A DNA stretch of 64,000 bases from Cellulomonas sp. 73-145 (lineage in GTDB: Bacteria > Actinomycetota > Actinomycetes > Actinomycetales > Cellulomonadaceae). The stretch is taken from assembly GCA_001898185.1 (NCBI GenBank), contig MKTI01000006.1, positions 1-64,000 on the forward strand, read 5' to 3'. A program made the translations under genes and the position numbers. Positions 15,219-24,310 of this stretch are shown piece by piece. The notes beneath the pieces were generated by a model, which did no database searches, was not told the origin of the DNA, and was given only the letters and a program-made list of their open reading frames with translations. Each line of letters opens with the position of its first letter. Positions within the stretch are counted from its first letter, which is position 1.

Positions 15219-15576
15219 TGAGAACACTCTCCAGCACGCTCAGGGACAGGGCGGGGGACTCACCGGTGTTCACTTCCACCGGCTGCGAGGTGTGCACGCG
15301 GACGAACTGCTGGTCGGCGAGGTCGGACACGAGGATCCGGATCACGCCGAGCGGGAGGTGGAGCAGGGCGGAGAGCTCTGCCACGGAGATGTAGCCGACC
15401 GACGCGTGGTGCAGGATCGCGCGCTTCTCGGGCGGGAGACCGGTGCCGGCGACGGCCCCGGGCATCTGCTCGACAAGGGCTTCCAGCGGCAGGTCGGACC
15501 GTGCCGACTTCACCCGGCCACCGGTGACGGCGTAGGGCCGTACCGTCCGGGCCTCGTACTCGAGGTGCTCTGCCAT
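15199..15576 (-). CDS. cvnC: Conservon protein CvnC (DUF742)
   Basis: This 125-aa DUF742 protein has the family opening VRPYAVTGGR and a winged-helix-like body (HHASVGYISVAELSALLHLP, then VIRILVSDLADQ). Its role in conservons is thought to be an adaptor between the roadblock protein and the GTPase. ATG 15576 has a GGAG site. It starts 14 nt after cvnB and overlaps cvnD, consistent with tight coupling of expression. Confidence 0.9.
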   Translation of the reverse strand: MAEHLEYEARTVRPYAVTGGRVKSARSDLPLEALVEQMPGAVAGTGLPPEKRAILHHASVGYISVAELSALLHLPLGVIRILVSDLADQQFVRVHTSQPVEVNTGESPALSLSVLESVLNGISAL

Positions 15577-15589
15577 GGTCAGGCTCCGC

Positions 15590-16039
15590 TCAGGCGACGG
15601 GGGCGCGGGTAGCACCGTCGACGGGGAGCTGGCCGCGCATCTCCGAGATCAGCTGCGGCGTGAGCGTCGCCTCGGTACGGGAGACGAGCATCGCCATCTC
15701 GTAGCCGATCAGGCCCACGTCGCACGTGGAGTCTGCCACCACGGCCAGGACGGACCCGTTGGACACGCTCATCAGGAAGAGGAACAGGCTGTCCATCTCG
15801 ACGATGGCCTGCCGCACCTCCCCGGCGTGCAGCTGGCGCGAGGCGCCACGGGTCAGGCTCGACATGCCCGAGACGATGGCCGCGAGCTGGTCGCCGCTGG
15901 TGCGGTCGAGCTGCTCGGACATCGCCATGAGCAGGCCGTCGGCCGACACCACCAACGTGTGGCGGGTGCCGGGCACGGTCCGGACGAAGTTGTCCAGGAG
16001 CCAGCCGAAGTTGGCTGCCTCGGTGCTGAGCGCGGTCAC
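15590..16039 (-). CDS. cvnB: Conservon roadblock/LC7 protein CvnB
   Basis: This 149-aa protein is a single roadblock/LC7 domain: NFGWLLDNFVRTVPGTRHTL, VVSADGLLMAMS and GVLAVVADSTCDVGLIGYEM-like strands in the usual order. These domains dimerise and regulate the partner Ras-like GTPase. GTG 16039 is directly preceded by AAGGAGG. It is the second gene of the conservon, 88 bp after cvnA. Confidence 0.9.
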   Translation of the reverse strand: MTALSTEAANFGWLLDNFVRTVPGTRHTLVVSADGLLMAMSEQLDRTSGDQLAAIVSGMSSLTRGASRQLHAGEVRQAIVEMDSLFLFLMSVSNGSVLAVVADSTCDVGLIGYEMAMLVSRTEATLTPQLISEMRGQLPVDGATRAPVA

Positions 16040-16127
16040 ACTTCCTCCTTGATGGTGCAGTCGGGACGGACTGCTGTGCAGCCGACCCCCGGTGTGGTGC
16101 GGGGGACGTGGTGGGTGGGTCGAAGGT

Positions 16128-19100
16128 TCATCGGGGACCGTCCTGACCGGCGTCGCGACGACCGCGTGCGGTGCCGGACTGGAAGCTGGACAGTCGTGAC
16201 CGCAGCTGGGCCGGGTCGCGCTCGGCTCCTGCGGCGGCGGTGTCGATCTCGGGTGCCTCGGGGATCGCCGTCGGCACGCGCTTGGTGAGGCGCTCGGCGG
16301 CGCCGGACACCACCTGCGGCCGGTAGGCCGACAGCTGGCTCAGCTCGGACAGAGCCTGCTCCTGGATGTCCGACCGCATCGCGAGCATCGCCGCGACGTC
16401 GTCGTCCAGGGCGCCGATCCGGGCGACCGGAGCGGGGTTCGGCTGCGGCACCGTGCCTGCCGCGTCACCGCGCGGCGCCCAGCCGGACGGTGCCCAGCTG
16501 TTCGACGCCGGCTCCGGCGCGCCCGACCACGCCGCCTGGCGCGTGTCGAGCACCGCGGGCATCAGCGGGGCCGGTGCGGCGGGTGCGGCCGGTGCCGGGT
16601 GCGGGGCCGGCGCAGCGGCCAGCGGCAGCGGGGCCGGTGCGGCGGGTGCCGGGGAGAACGTCGGCACCGGTGCCGCGAAGGCGGGAGCCTCGAAGCCGGG
16701 AGCCGGCGCGAACCCGGTCGCCTGCGGGGCCGGCGGGTTGACGGAGGGCTTGGCAGCCGCGCCATCCGGGCCCCACACGGCGCTGCGGACCGGGGCCGCC
16801 GGGGCGGCTGCGACGGGCGCTGCCGGGACCACCGGCGTCTGTCCCGTCTCCGGGGCCGGGCGCCGACGCCCGAACAGACCGCGCTTGCGAGGTGCGCGCT
16901 CGCGAGAGCGAGCCGGGGCTACCGGGGCCGGGGCGGCGTTGGTGGGTGCCCAGGCGGCCTGCTGCTGCCAGTCGACCGAGGCCGGCTCGGCGGGTTCGGT
17001 CGGCTCGGGCTCCGGCTGGCCCGCGAACGGCGCGGGAGCCGCGAACGGCGCCGGGGCGGCGAACGGTGCGGGCGCGACGGGCGCCACCGCCTCCGCGGCC
17101 TCGATCGGCGAGAACAGCTGGGTCGGCGCGGACTCCTCCGGCTCGCCCTGCACCGGCGGCCAGCCGCCGAACACCGGGTCTGCGACGTCAGGCACCGCTG
17201 CACCGACGGGCTCCGGCAGCGCACGGGCGACCGGCAACGGCTCCGGCTCGGCCTCCGGTGCGAGACCGACCACCGGCAGCGGCGCCTCGGCGGCGGGCGC
17301 CGGTGCAGCCGGCGCCTGGTCGCTCCACGGCGACGACCACGTCGGCGGCTGCCAGGCCGGGGACTGCCAGGCCGGCTGGGGCCAGTCACCTGCGGCCTCG
17401 TCGGACTGCTCGGTCGGGACCGGCGGCGCCCAGGCTGCGGGCGGCTCCGGCGCGGTCGGCACCGGGGCGCCGGGGAAGCCGATCGGCTCGGGCACGACCG
17501 GGATGGTCCCGGTGGTCCACGCCCGCGCCTCGTCCATCGACCGACCGAACGGCAGGTAAGCCGCCGGCTCGTCGAGCGGGGTCGTCTCGGTGGTCGGTGC
17601 CGTGGTAGGGGCCGACCAGCCGGCGAAGCCGCTGTACGAGGTGAAGGCCGCCGGCTCGGGCTCGAACGTCGGCACCTCCTCGGCGGGCGGTGCCCAGCCT
17701 GCGAGGTCGACAGCCGGTGCCGCCCAGCTCGGCATCGCCGGCTCGGTGACGGGCTCGGCGAGAGCCTGCGGCGCCGCCTCGACCACGTCGTGCTGGGACA
17801 GCGAGGTGGGGACCCAGGCGGGCAGCTCGACAGGAACGGCAGGCTCGTCGGCGGCGACGTGCGGCTCGCCCGACGTGTCCGCGTAGGCCGCGCCGTCCGC
17901 GAAGGCGGGAGTGTCAGCGAAGGCGGGAGCGTCCTCGTACGCCGGAGCGTCGGCGTAGGCGGGGCTGTCCGCGTAGACCGGAGCGGCCGGGTGGCCGGCG
18001 CCGTCCGCGTAGGCGGCGTAGTCGGCCGGCAGCAGGTCGTCGTCCGGCGCGAGCCCGGGCACCACCATGGGCTCCGGCTCGGGCGTCTCCGCCTCGAGCG
18101 GCTCGGGCTGGAAGCTCGTCTGGGCGGGCCGCGACTGGAAGAAGGCCGCCGCTGCCGGTGCCGCACCGTCACCGGCCCGACGCAGGCCGGTCGGCGCCTG
18201 GTCGACGGGACGGGTGGCGCCGAGGTCCCCGCGTCCCCGGAAGCCGGAGAAGAGCCCGGTACGGACCCCGGCGTCGGGGGCCGGTGCCACCGGCGCGGCA
18301 GCCGCAGCGGCCGCGCCAGCGGCAGCATCCGGTGACCACGCCGAGGTCGCGGCACGGGTGCGGCTCGGCAGGCCGGAACCCGCCTGCGAGTCGACCACGG
18401 CAGGTGCCCAGTCGGGTGCGTCCGTGGACAGCGACGGCGAGAGTGTCGGGGTGGGCGCCTCGGGCAGGACGATGGCGTTCTCGTCGAACGTCTTGCGCGG
18501 GCGCTGTGGCAGGCCGCCGGATCGCTGGTCCGCGGCGGCGGGCGCCAGCGGCGCGGCCGGCGGCAGCGGTGCCGAGGCAGCCGCGGGCTGGGCGGCAGGG
18601 GTCCGCGTCGGCAGCGACGCCGGCGGTGCAGCAGGATCGACCCCCGCACGACGACGAGGCAGGCCGAGAGTCGTCGCGCCGTCCGTGAGCGCTGCGAGGT
18701 CCACCGGCTGCGCCTCGGGCGCCTCCTCGAGCTCGGGCACCGGTGCCGACGGGACCGCCGGGCCGTAGCTGCCCAGCGCGGACACCTCGGTCGACTGGAA
18801 CAGCGTCGACGGGAAGCGGACCACGGTCTCGGTACCGGTCGTGCCACGGCTGCTCTTGCGGAGCTCCACCTCGGCACCGAGGCGCTGCGCCAGCCGGCCG
18901 ACGACGAAGAGGCCCAGGCGCTGGGCGCCCAGGGCGTCACCGGCACCGACCGAACGGATCTTCTCGTTGGCGGCGTCCAGCTCGACCTCGCTCATGCCGA
19001 GGCCCTGGTCGATGATGCGGACCTCGACCTGGTCGCCCCGGACACCCGTGGCCACCACAATCGGCGTCTCGGGCTCCGAGAACACGGTGGCGTTCTCCAG

Positions 19101-20651
19101 CAGCTCCGCGAGCAGGTGCGCGGCCGGCAGGGCGTTGAACCCGAGCATGGCCGGGTCGGCGGTGAGCTCGAGCTCGACGCGGTCGTACTGCTCGATCTCG
19201 GACGAGGCGGTGCGGATGACGTCCGACAGCGGCAGCGAGTCGCGCAGGCGTCGGCCGGAGTCGATGCCGGCGAGCACCAGCAGCGACTCCGCGTTGCGGC
19301 GCATGCGGGTGGCGAGGTGGTCGAGGCGGAACAGGTTCGCCAGGGTGCTCGGGTCCTCCTCGGACCGCTCGAGCGAGTCGATGAACGACAGCTGGCGGTT
19401 GAGGAGCACCTGGTCGCGGCGGGCCACGTTGACGAACATCTCGGCGATGGACCCGCGCAGCGCCGCCTGCTCCTGGGCGACCTGGACGGTGGTGGCGTTC
19501 ACCGCGTTGAACGCGGCGGCCAGGCGGCCGACCTCGTCGGACGACGTCACGGGGATCTGCGGCAGCTCCAGCGAGGGGCTCTCACCGGGGACCTGCACCT
19601 GCTCGACCAGGCGCGGGAGCTCGTCGCGCACGTCCGCGGCGGCCGCGGTCAGGCGACGCAGCGGGACGACGATGGTGCGGGAGACGACCACCGCGAAGAA
19701 GAAGGACAGCACGGCGGCGCCGATGGCGATCCCGACCGTGATGATGGCGCGCTGGGTCTGTGCGTCGATCGCCTTGGTGGCGACGTTGTGGCCGGTGCTC
19801 AGGACCTCGGTGCTGACCGCGCTGAGGCGGCCGGTCTGGTCGGTGACCGCCTTGGCGAACGCTGCGGGGTCGACCAGGGCGAACGCGGCGTTGGTGCCGA
19901 TGCTGATCGTCGACCGCATCGTCATGAAGTCGGCGTTCGGGTCGGCGTAGCCGATCTCGATGCTCTTGACGCCCAGGCTGGCCACCTGGTCACGGGCCAA
20001 CGCCCGCTGGTTCTCGGTCTGCATGCCCAGGTTGGCGAACTGGACGGACGAGAGCGAGGAGACGGCCTGCTTGTTCATCAGCGTCAGGCCGGCGACGGCC
20101 TCCTGCACCAGGTCGTCCGCCGTCGAGGCGACGGCGGCCTGCGCCGAGAGGTACTTGGCGACGTCACGGTTGCCGATCGTGTCTGCCACCAGCTGGACCA
20201 GGGCGATCTGGCGGCTGGCAAGGCTGGCGTAGGCGCCCTGGATGATCTCGGGTCGCGCCTGGGTGTCGACGTTCTGCCGCATGGCGGACAGGTCGTTGTC
20301 GAAGGACCGCTGCAGCTCGGTGAACTTGCCGACGATGTCCGGCGGGAACTCGGCGAGGTCCAGCTTGGCGGCGACCGGCTTGACGTCGGCGAGCGCCTTG
20401 TCGGTCGCGGCGCGGGCCGCCTTGATCTGGTCCGCGCTGCCGTTGGTCGTGGAGACCACACGCTCCTTCTGGAACGCCTCGTTCAGCGGCTGGTACGCCT
20501 GCACCAGGTCGACGACTCCGCGGGTCGCGCGGTCCAGCCGCAGCTGCGTCAGGGCCGTCGCGGAGATGAACACGCCGGCGGCGAGGATGACGAGCATGGG
20601 CACGGCAAGAACCGCCAGAACCTTGGCGCGGATGCCAAGCCGTCGCAGCAT
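16128..20651 (-). CDS. cvnA: Conservon sensor histidine kinase-like CvnA
   Basis: This very large protein of about 1507 aa starts with a transmembrane helix (residues 10-32), an extracytoplasmic nitrate/sulfonate-sensor-type helical domain, a second transmembrane helix (303-324) and a HAMP region. A DHp-like segment (RRDQVLLNRQLSFIDSLERS, then FRLDHLATRMRRN) and a HATPase domain with ELLENATVFSEPETP and IDQGLGMSEVEL follow to about residue 620. The remaining 880 residues are Pro/Ala-rich and low complexity, with hexapeptide repeats, ending in a conserved-looking helical tail (DIQEQALSELSQLSAY). Such tails occur in CvnA proteins but this one is more than half the protein. ATG 20651 has AAGGGA upstream. 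Confidence 0.9.
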   Translation of the reverse strand: MLRRLGIRAKVLAVLAVPMLVILAAGVFISATALTQLRLDRATRGVVDLVQAYQPLNEAFQKERVVSTTNGSADQIKAARAATDKALADVKPVAAKLDLAEFPPDIVGKFTELQRSFDNDLSAMRQNVDTQARPEIIQGAYASLASRQIALVQLVADTIGNRDVAKYLSAQAAVASTADDLVQEAVAGLTLMNKQAVSSLSSVQFANLGMQTENQRALARDQVASLGVKSIEIGYADPNADFMTMRSTISIGTNAAFALVDPAAFAKAVTDQTGRLSAVSTEVLSTGHNVATKAIDAQTQRAIITVGIAIGAAVLSFFFAVVVSRTIVVPLRRLTAAAADVRDELPRLVEQVQVPGESPSLELPQIPVTSSDEVGRLAAAFNAVNATTVQVAQEQAALRGSIAEMFVNVARRDQVLLNRQLSFIDSLERSEEDPSTLANLFRLDHLATRMRRNAESLLVLAGIDSGRRLRDSLPLSDVIRTASSEIEQYDRVELELTADPAMLGFNALPAAHLLAELLENATVFSEPETPIVVATGVRGDQVEVRIIDQGLGMSEVELDAANEKIRSVGAGDALGAQRLGLFVVGRLAQRLGAEVELRKSSRGTTGTETVVRFPSTLFQSTEVSALGSYGPAVPSAPVPELEEAPEAQPVDLAALTDGATTLGLPRRRAGVDPAAPPASLPTRTPAAQPAAASAPLPPAAPLAPAAADQRSGGLPQRPRKTFDENAIVLPEAPTPTLSPSLSTDAPDWAPAVVDSQAGSGLPSRTRAATSAWSPDAAAGAAAAAAAPVAPAPDAGVRTGLFSGFRGRGDLGATRPVDQAPTGLRRAGDGAAPAAAAFFQSRPAQTSFQPEPLEAETPEPEPMVVPGLAPDDDLLPADYAAYADGAGHPAAPVYADSPAYADAPAYEDAPAFADTPAFADGAAYADTSGEPHVAADEPAVPVELPAWVPTSLSQHDVVEAAPQALAEPVTEPAMPSWAAPAVDLAGWAPPAEEVPTFEPEPAAFTSYSGFAGWSAPTTAPTTETTPLDEPAAYLPFGRSMDEARAWTTGTIPVVPEPIGFPGAPVPTAPEPPAAWAPPVPTEQSDEAAGDWPQPAWQSPAWQPPTWSSPWSDQAPAAPAPAAEAPLPVVGLAPEAEPEPLPVARALPEPVGAAVPDVADPVFGGWPPVQGEPEESAPTQLFSPIEAAEAVAPVAPAPFAAPAPFAAPAPFAGQPEPEPTEPAEPASVDWQQQAAWAPTNAAPAPVAPARSRERAPRKRGLFGRRRPAPETGQTPVVPAAPVAAAPAAPVRSAVWGPDGAAAKPSVNPPAPQATGFAPAPGFEAPAFAAPVPTFSPAPAAPAPLPLAAAPAPHPAPAAPAAPAPLMPAVLDTRQAAWSGAPEPASNSWAPSGWAPRGDAAGTVPQPNPAPVARIGALDDDVAAMLAMRSDIQEQALSELSQLSAYRPQVVSGAAERLTKRVPTAIPEAPEIDTAAAGAERDPAQLRSRLSSFQSGTARGRRDAGQDGPR
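17871..17978 (-). repeat. Six hexapeptide repeats in the CvnA tail
   Basis: An 18-bp unit repeated six times encodes VYADSP, AYADAP, AYEDAP, AFADTP, AFADGA and AYADTS. The consensus A-[Y/F]-[A/E]-D-x-P places an aromatic-acidic pair every six residues in otherwise Pro/Ala-rich sequence. Copy number could vary by slippage. Confidence 0.75.
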
Positions 20652-20824
20652 GTCGTTCCCTTCCGACCCGGTGCCACGCACGCCTCAGCGCGTCGCGGTG
20701 ACGTGGACCTCGTTCGGGTGCTATCGGTCGCAGTGGTGCGGACCATGAGGTCGCGGGGCGAGTTTGCCACGGACGTCACCCGCTCGGGGACACCCATTCG
20801 TCCGTTCCGGCGTAGTTTCACCGG

Positions 20825-21799
20825 GTGCGAGCGGTCGTGGTGCGTGCCCCCGGTGGGCCGGAGCAGCTGCAGGTGGACCAGCTCCCGGACCCCGTGCCGG
20901 GTGCCGGTGAGCTGCTCGTCGAGGTGGCCGCAGCCGGGGTGAACCGCGCTGACGTGCTGCAACGGCAGGGCCACTACCCCCCTCCGCCCGGGGCGCCGGA
21001 CTGGCCGGGGATGGAGATCAGCGGCGTGGTGTCCGCCCTCGGACCGGGCACCTCGGGCTGGTCCGTCGGCGACCGCGTCGCGGCGCTGCTGGCCGGCGGC
21101 GGCTACGCCGAGCGTGCCGTCGCGACGGCGGCGCTGTGCCTGCCGGTGCCGGACGGCCTGGCGACCGCCGAGGCGGCCGCGCTGCCGGAGGCGCTGGCCA
21201 CGGTGTGGTCGACGCTGCAGGCCGCCCGGTTCACGGACGGCGACACGGTGCTGGTGCGTGGCGGCTCGGGCGGTGTCGGGTCCGTCGCCGTGCAGGTCGG
21301 ACGCGCGCTGGGGCACCGGGTGCTGGCCACCGCCGGCGGTCCCGAGCGCTGCGAACGGGTGCGGGCCCTGGGTGCCGACGTCGTCGTCGACCACCGGCTG
21401 CCCGACGTCGCCGGCCGCGTGCTGGCCGCCACGGACGGCCGCGGCGTCGACGTGGTGCTCGACGTGCTCGGGGCCGGCGGCCTCGCAGAGAACCTCGCGA
21501 TGCTGGCCGACGGCGGCCGCCTGGCCGTCATCGGCCTGCAGCAGGGGCGCCGTGCCGAGCTCGACCTGGGGCTGCTGCTCGAGCGCCGCGCCACCGTGCT
21601 GGGCACCACGTTGCGGTCCCGTCCCCTGGCGCAGAAGGCGGCGATCATGGCGGAGGTCCGCCAGCACCTGTGGCCGCTGGTGTCGGCCGGGGCGGTGCGG
21701 CCCGTCGTGCACACGCACGTCCCGTTCGCCCAGGCCGCGCACGCGCACCAGCTGATGGAGTCCGGCGCGGCGTTCGGCAAGATCCTGCTGGTGCCGTAG
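20825..21799 (+). CDS. NAD(P)H-quinone oxidoreductase, zinc-free MDR (PIG3-like)
   Basis: This 324-aa protein is a medium-chain reductase without the structural- or catalytic-zinc cysteines. GroES-like N-terminal part (residues 1-125, GVNRADVLQRQGHYPPPPG) and a Rossmann domain with VRGGSGGVGSVAVQVGRALG follow the PIG3/quinone-oxidoreductase pattern. It likely reduces quinones with NADPH in the cytoplasm. GTG 20825 has no ribosome-binding site but a TAGTTT hexamer at 20813-20818, suggesting a leaderless transcript. It is divergent from cvnA. Confidence 0.88.
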   Translation: MRAVVVRAPGGPEQLQVDQLPDPVPGAGELLVEVAAAGVNRADVLQRQGHYPPPPGAPDWPGMEISGVVSALGPGTSGWSVGDRVAALLAGGGYAERAVATAALCLPVPDGLATAEAAALPEALATVWSTLQAARFTDGDTVLVRGGSGGVGSVAVQVGRALGHRVLATAGGPERCERVRALGADVVVDHRLPDVAGRVLAATDGRGVDVVLDVLGAGGLAENLAMLADGGRLAVIGLQQGRRAELDLGLLLERRATVLGTTLRSRPLAQKAAIMAEVRQHLWPLVSAGAVRPVVHTHVPFAQAAHAHQLMESGAAFGKILLVP

Positions 21800-21836
21800 C
21801 ACGCGCGGGGCGCCCGCCGGGCGGCACAATGCCCAG

Positions 21837-22385
21837 GTGAGCCAGGACGACGAGACGACCGTGGCGGACGACGACGTGACGACCTCTGCCGCGCGCCCGG
21901 AACCCGACGAGGACCGCGACGAGCAGGTCGGTTCGCTCGTGGAGCAGCCGGCCAAGGTGATGCGGATCGGCACCATGATCAAGCAGCTGCTCGACGAGGT
22001 GCGCAGCGCCCCGCTCGACGACGCGGCGCGCAGCCGGCTCGCCGAGATCCACGAGCGGTCGCTGGCCGAGCTCGAGGAGGGGCTGTCCCCCGAGCTGGTC
22101 GCCGAGCTGCACCGCATCACGCTGCCGTTCAGCGACGACGCACCGTCGGACGCCGAGCTGCGGATCGCGCAGGCCCAGCTGGTCGGCTGGCTCGAGGGTC
22201 TGTTCCACGGGATCCAGACGGCGCTGGTCGCGCAGCAGATGGCCGCGCAGGCGCAGCTGACCGGGATGCGCCGTGCACTGCCGCCCGGCGTGCACCCGCA
22301 GCAGGCGGGACCGGGCGTCTTCGTCGTGCCGCGCGACCAGGACGACGACGGCGACACCTCCCGCTCCACCGGCCAATACCTCTAG
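21837..22385 (+). CDS. bpa: Bacterial proteasome activator Bpa/PafE
   Basis: This 182-aa protein matches the DUF2587 family. It has a central four-helix region (VMRIGTMIKQLLDEVRSAPL, SLAELEEGLSPELVAELHRI, AQLVGWLEGLFHGIQTALVA) and ends in GQYL, the HbYX-type tail with which Bpa opens the 20S core. Bpa rings feed unfolded proteins to the proteasome without ATP. No proteasome or pupylation gene is in this window. GTG 21837 lies 6 nt after CACAAT (21825-21830), again a leaderless-type start, 37 bp behind the quinone oxidoreductase gene. Confidence 0.92.
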   Translation: MSQDDETTVADDDVTTSAARPEPDEDRDEQVGSLVEQPAKVMRIGTMIKQLLDEVRSAPLDDAARSRLAEIHERSLAELEEGLSPELVAELHRITLPFSDDAPSDAELRIAQAQLVGWLEGLFHGIQTALVAQQMAAQAQLTGMRRALPPGVHPQQAGPGVFVVPRDQDDDGDTSRSTGQYL

Positions 22386-22386
22386 C

Positions 22387-22424
22387 CGGGGCGGAGCCCC
22401 GCCGGCCCGACGGCCGACGGGGCC
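22387..22424. terminator. Probable bidirectional terminator between bpa and lipoprotein gene
   Basis: In the 45-bp gap between two convergent genes a stem CGGGGC/GCCCCG with a 3-nt loop (22387-22401) is followed by a weaker GGCCC/GGGCC stem (22404-22424). The position and GC-rich dyads suit a shared terminator. Confidence 0.45.
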
Positions 22425-22430
22425 GCGTCG

Positions 22431-23255
22431 TCACTTGAGCGCGACCACCTGGCTGGCCGGCGGCGCCTGGATGTCCACGGGCTGGCCCCAGCCGGAGAAG
22501 GTCATCACCTGGTGCTCGCCCTGCACGTCGACCACCATCTTGCGGACCAGCCCGTCCGCGCCGAACCAGAACCGGTACGTCACCTGCGCCGGCAGGGGCG
22601 TCTTGTCGTCGAACTGCTCCGCCCGTACCGCCGCGGTCAGCTTCGACGTGTCCACCACCACGTCGTAGGCCTGTGTCGGCACGCCGTCCACCTGCTCGGT
22701 CCCGCCGGCGGGCGTCACGGCGACCACGGCGTCCTGGTCGGAGGCCATCCCATGGTTGGGGTTCACTGAGTCGAAGATCCCCGTCATGCCGGCGAACGGG
22801 CCGTTCGGGTCCTTCGGGTCGCCCTTGACGAACTTGCCACCCGTCAGCTGGCCGGCGCTCATGTACCAGACGCCCCCGACGACGCGGAGCTCCATCTCGC
22901 CCTGGCCGGACACCGTCAGCTTCATCGACACCTCGTTGGTCCCGCCGGCGGCGACGCGAGTCGCACCGTTCGCGGTGATGGTGCCGCTGCTCGGGTCGGT
23001 CGCCTCGAGGGTGAACGTGCAGCTGGTCGCCTTGGCTGCGGCAGCGTTCATCGCCTGCACGAACGTCGCGGCGGTCAGGGTGTAGACCGCGGTCGGCGTG
23101 GGAGTGGGCGTCGGCGTCGGCGTCGGCGTCACGACGGAGGTGGTGGCCTCAGCGACGGGCGCGGCGGCCTGCGGCGTCGAGGAACCGCACCCGGCGAGGA
23201 GGGCCGCGACCGCGGCGACGGACGAACCCACGACAAGACGGCGCTGCAACGACAT
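22431..23255 (-). CDS. Putative lipoprotein, LppX/LprG-like
   Basis: This 274-aa protein has a basic N-terminus, a hydrophobic stretch and lipobox LLAGC at residues 19-23, so it should be lipid-anchored outside the membrane. A Pro-Thr spacer (PT repeated six times, residues 43-55) joins a beta-rich domain with SGQGEMELRVVGGVWYMSAG and QVTYRFWFGADGLVRKMVVD, the arrangement of LppX/LprG-type lipid-carrier lipoproteins. The relation is by pattern, not firm. It converges on bpa. Confidence 0.75.
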   Translation of the reverse strand: MSLQRRLVVGSSVAAVAALLAGCGSSTPQAAAPVAEATTSVVTPTPTPTPTPTPTAVYTLTAATFVQAMNAAAAKATSCTFTLEATDPSSGTITANGATRVAAGGTNEVSMKLTVSGQGEMELRVVGGVWYMSAGQLTGGKFVKGDPKDPNGPFAGMTGIFDSVNPNHGMASDQDAVVAVTPAGGTEQVDGVPTQAYDVVVDTSKLTAAVRAEQFDDKTPLPAQVTYRFWFGADGLVRKMVVDVQGEHQVMTFSGWGQPVDIQAPPASQVVALK

Positions 23256-23374
23256 GTGAGCCCCCTGCTCAGGTGGCGCCGGTACGTCGGCGCACGTCCC
23301 GGCGACGGCCGGGCGGCGCGATCATCGCAGCCTGTGCGCGGGCTGGGTGGCCGTTTCGAGGGCGAATCCCCCGG

Positions 23375-24262
23375 TCAGCCCAACCCCTCGTCCGCGGCCG
23401 ATTCGGTCCGGCTGCGTGCGGCGCGGACCACCGGCGGTTCTCGGCGGGCGGTCAGCGCGATGGCACCGCAGACGAGGAGGAGGCCGACGAGGTCCACCGG
23501 GTGCGGCAGCTGGCGCAGCACCACGGCACCCACCACGGCGGCACTGGCCGGCAGCAGCGCCAGCAGCACGGCGAAGGTCGCCGCGCTGACCCGCCGCAGC
23601 ACCACCTGCTCGATGCCGTACGGCACCACCGACGAGCACACCGCCACGGCGAGCACGGCGGCGGCGAGCCGCAGGTCGTGCAGCACGGGCCCGGCGGCAC
23701 CGGCGAACCCGGGGGCCAGCACCACCGCTCCCGTCGTCATCCCGACCGCCAGGCCCGACAGGCCCGACGCCTGACCGGCCACCCGCCGGCCCAGCACGAT
23801 GTACCCGGCCCAGAAGGCCGCCGCCGCACCGATCGCCGCCAGCCCCACTCGGGCCGACCCGCCGGTGTGCAGCGAGACCCCGGCGAGCAGCACCACGCCC
23901 ACCGCCGCGACCGCGATCGCGGCACGCTCCCGCCACCCGGACCCGGTGACGGCTGCCACCGCCACGGGCCCGACGAACTCGATCGCGACCGCCGTGCCCA
24001 GCGGCAGGTGCGCGATCGCCACGTAGAAGCTGACGTTCATCGCCGCGAGCACCACGCCGAACGCCGCGGTGGTCGCCAGCCGCCGGCGGTCCCACGGACC
24101 ACGCCGCCACGGCCGCGCCCACCCCAGCAGCAGCACCGCCGAGACGGCGATCCGCAGCCACGCGACGGTGGCCGGTGGCAGCGTGCCGAACAGCCGCACG
24201 GCCACCGCCGCACCGAGGTACTGGGTCAGCCCCGAGAGCAGGAACAGCAGCGGGGCGGGCAC
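23375..24262 (-). CDS. EamA-family metabolite exporter (RhtA-like)
   Basis: This 295-aa protein has ten hydrophobic helices in two EamA repeats. The first contains VAIEFVGPVAVAAV and the second SVVPYGIEQVVLRRVSAATF, signatures of the RhtA threonine/homoserine exporter branch. The substrate cannot be settled from sequence; amino acids or related small metabolites are likely. GTG 24262 follows TAGCCT by 7 nt with no ribosome-binding site. Confidence 0.85.
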   Translation of the reverse strand: MPAPLLFLLSGLTQYLGAAVAVRLFGTLPPATVAWLRIAVSAVLLLGWARPWRRGPWDRRRLATTAAFGVVLAAMNVSFYVAIAHLPLGTAVAIEFVGPVAVAAVTGSGWRERAAIAVAAVGVVLLAGVSLHTGGSARVGLAAIGAAAAFWAGYIVLGRRVAGQASGLSGLAVGMTTGAVVLAPGFAGAAGPVLHDLRLAAAVLAVAVCSSVVPYGIEQVVLRRVSAATFAVLLALLPASAAVVGAVVLRQLPHPVDLVGLLLVCGAIALTARREPPVVRAARSRTESAADEGLG

Positions 24263-24310
24263 GCGGGCCAGGCTATGCCTGCACCGCGCACCCGCCCCGT
24301 CGCGTCCGGA

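Noticed and set aside
23094-23140. GC-rich microsatellite in the lipoprotein gene as a phase-variable switch
   Set aside because: The repeat unit is 6 bp and encodes Pro-Thr, so length changes keep the frame; it is an ordinary spacer.
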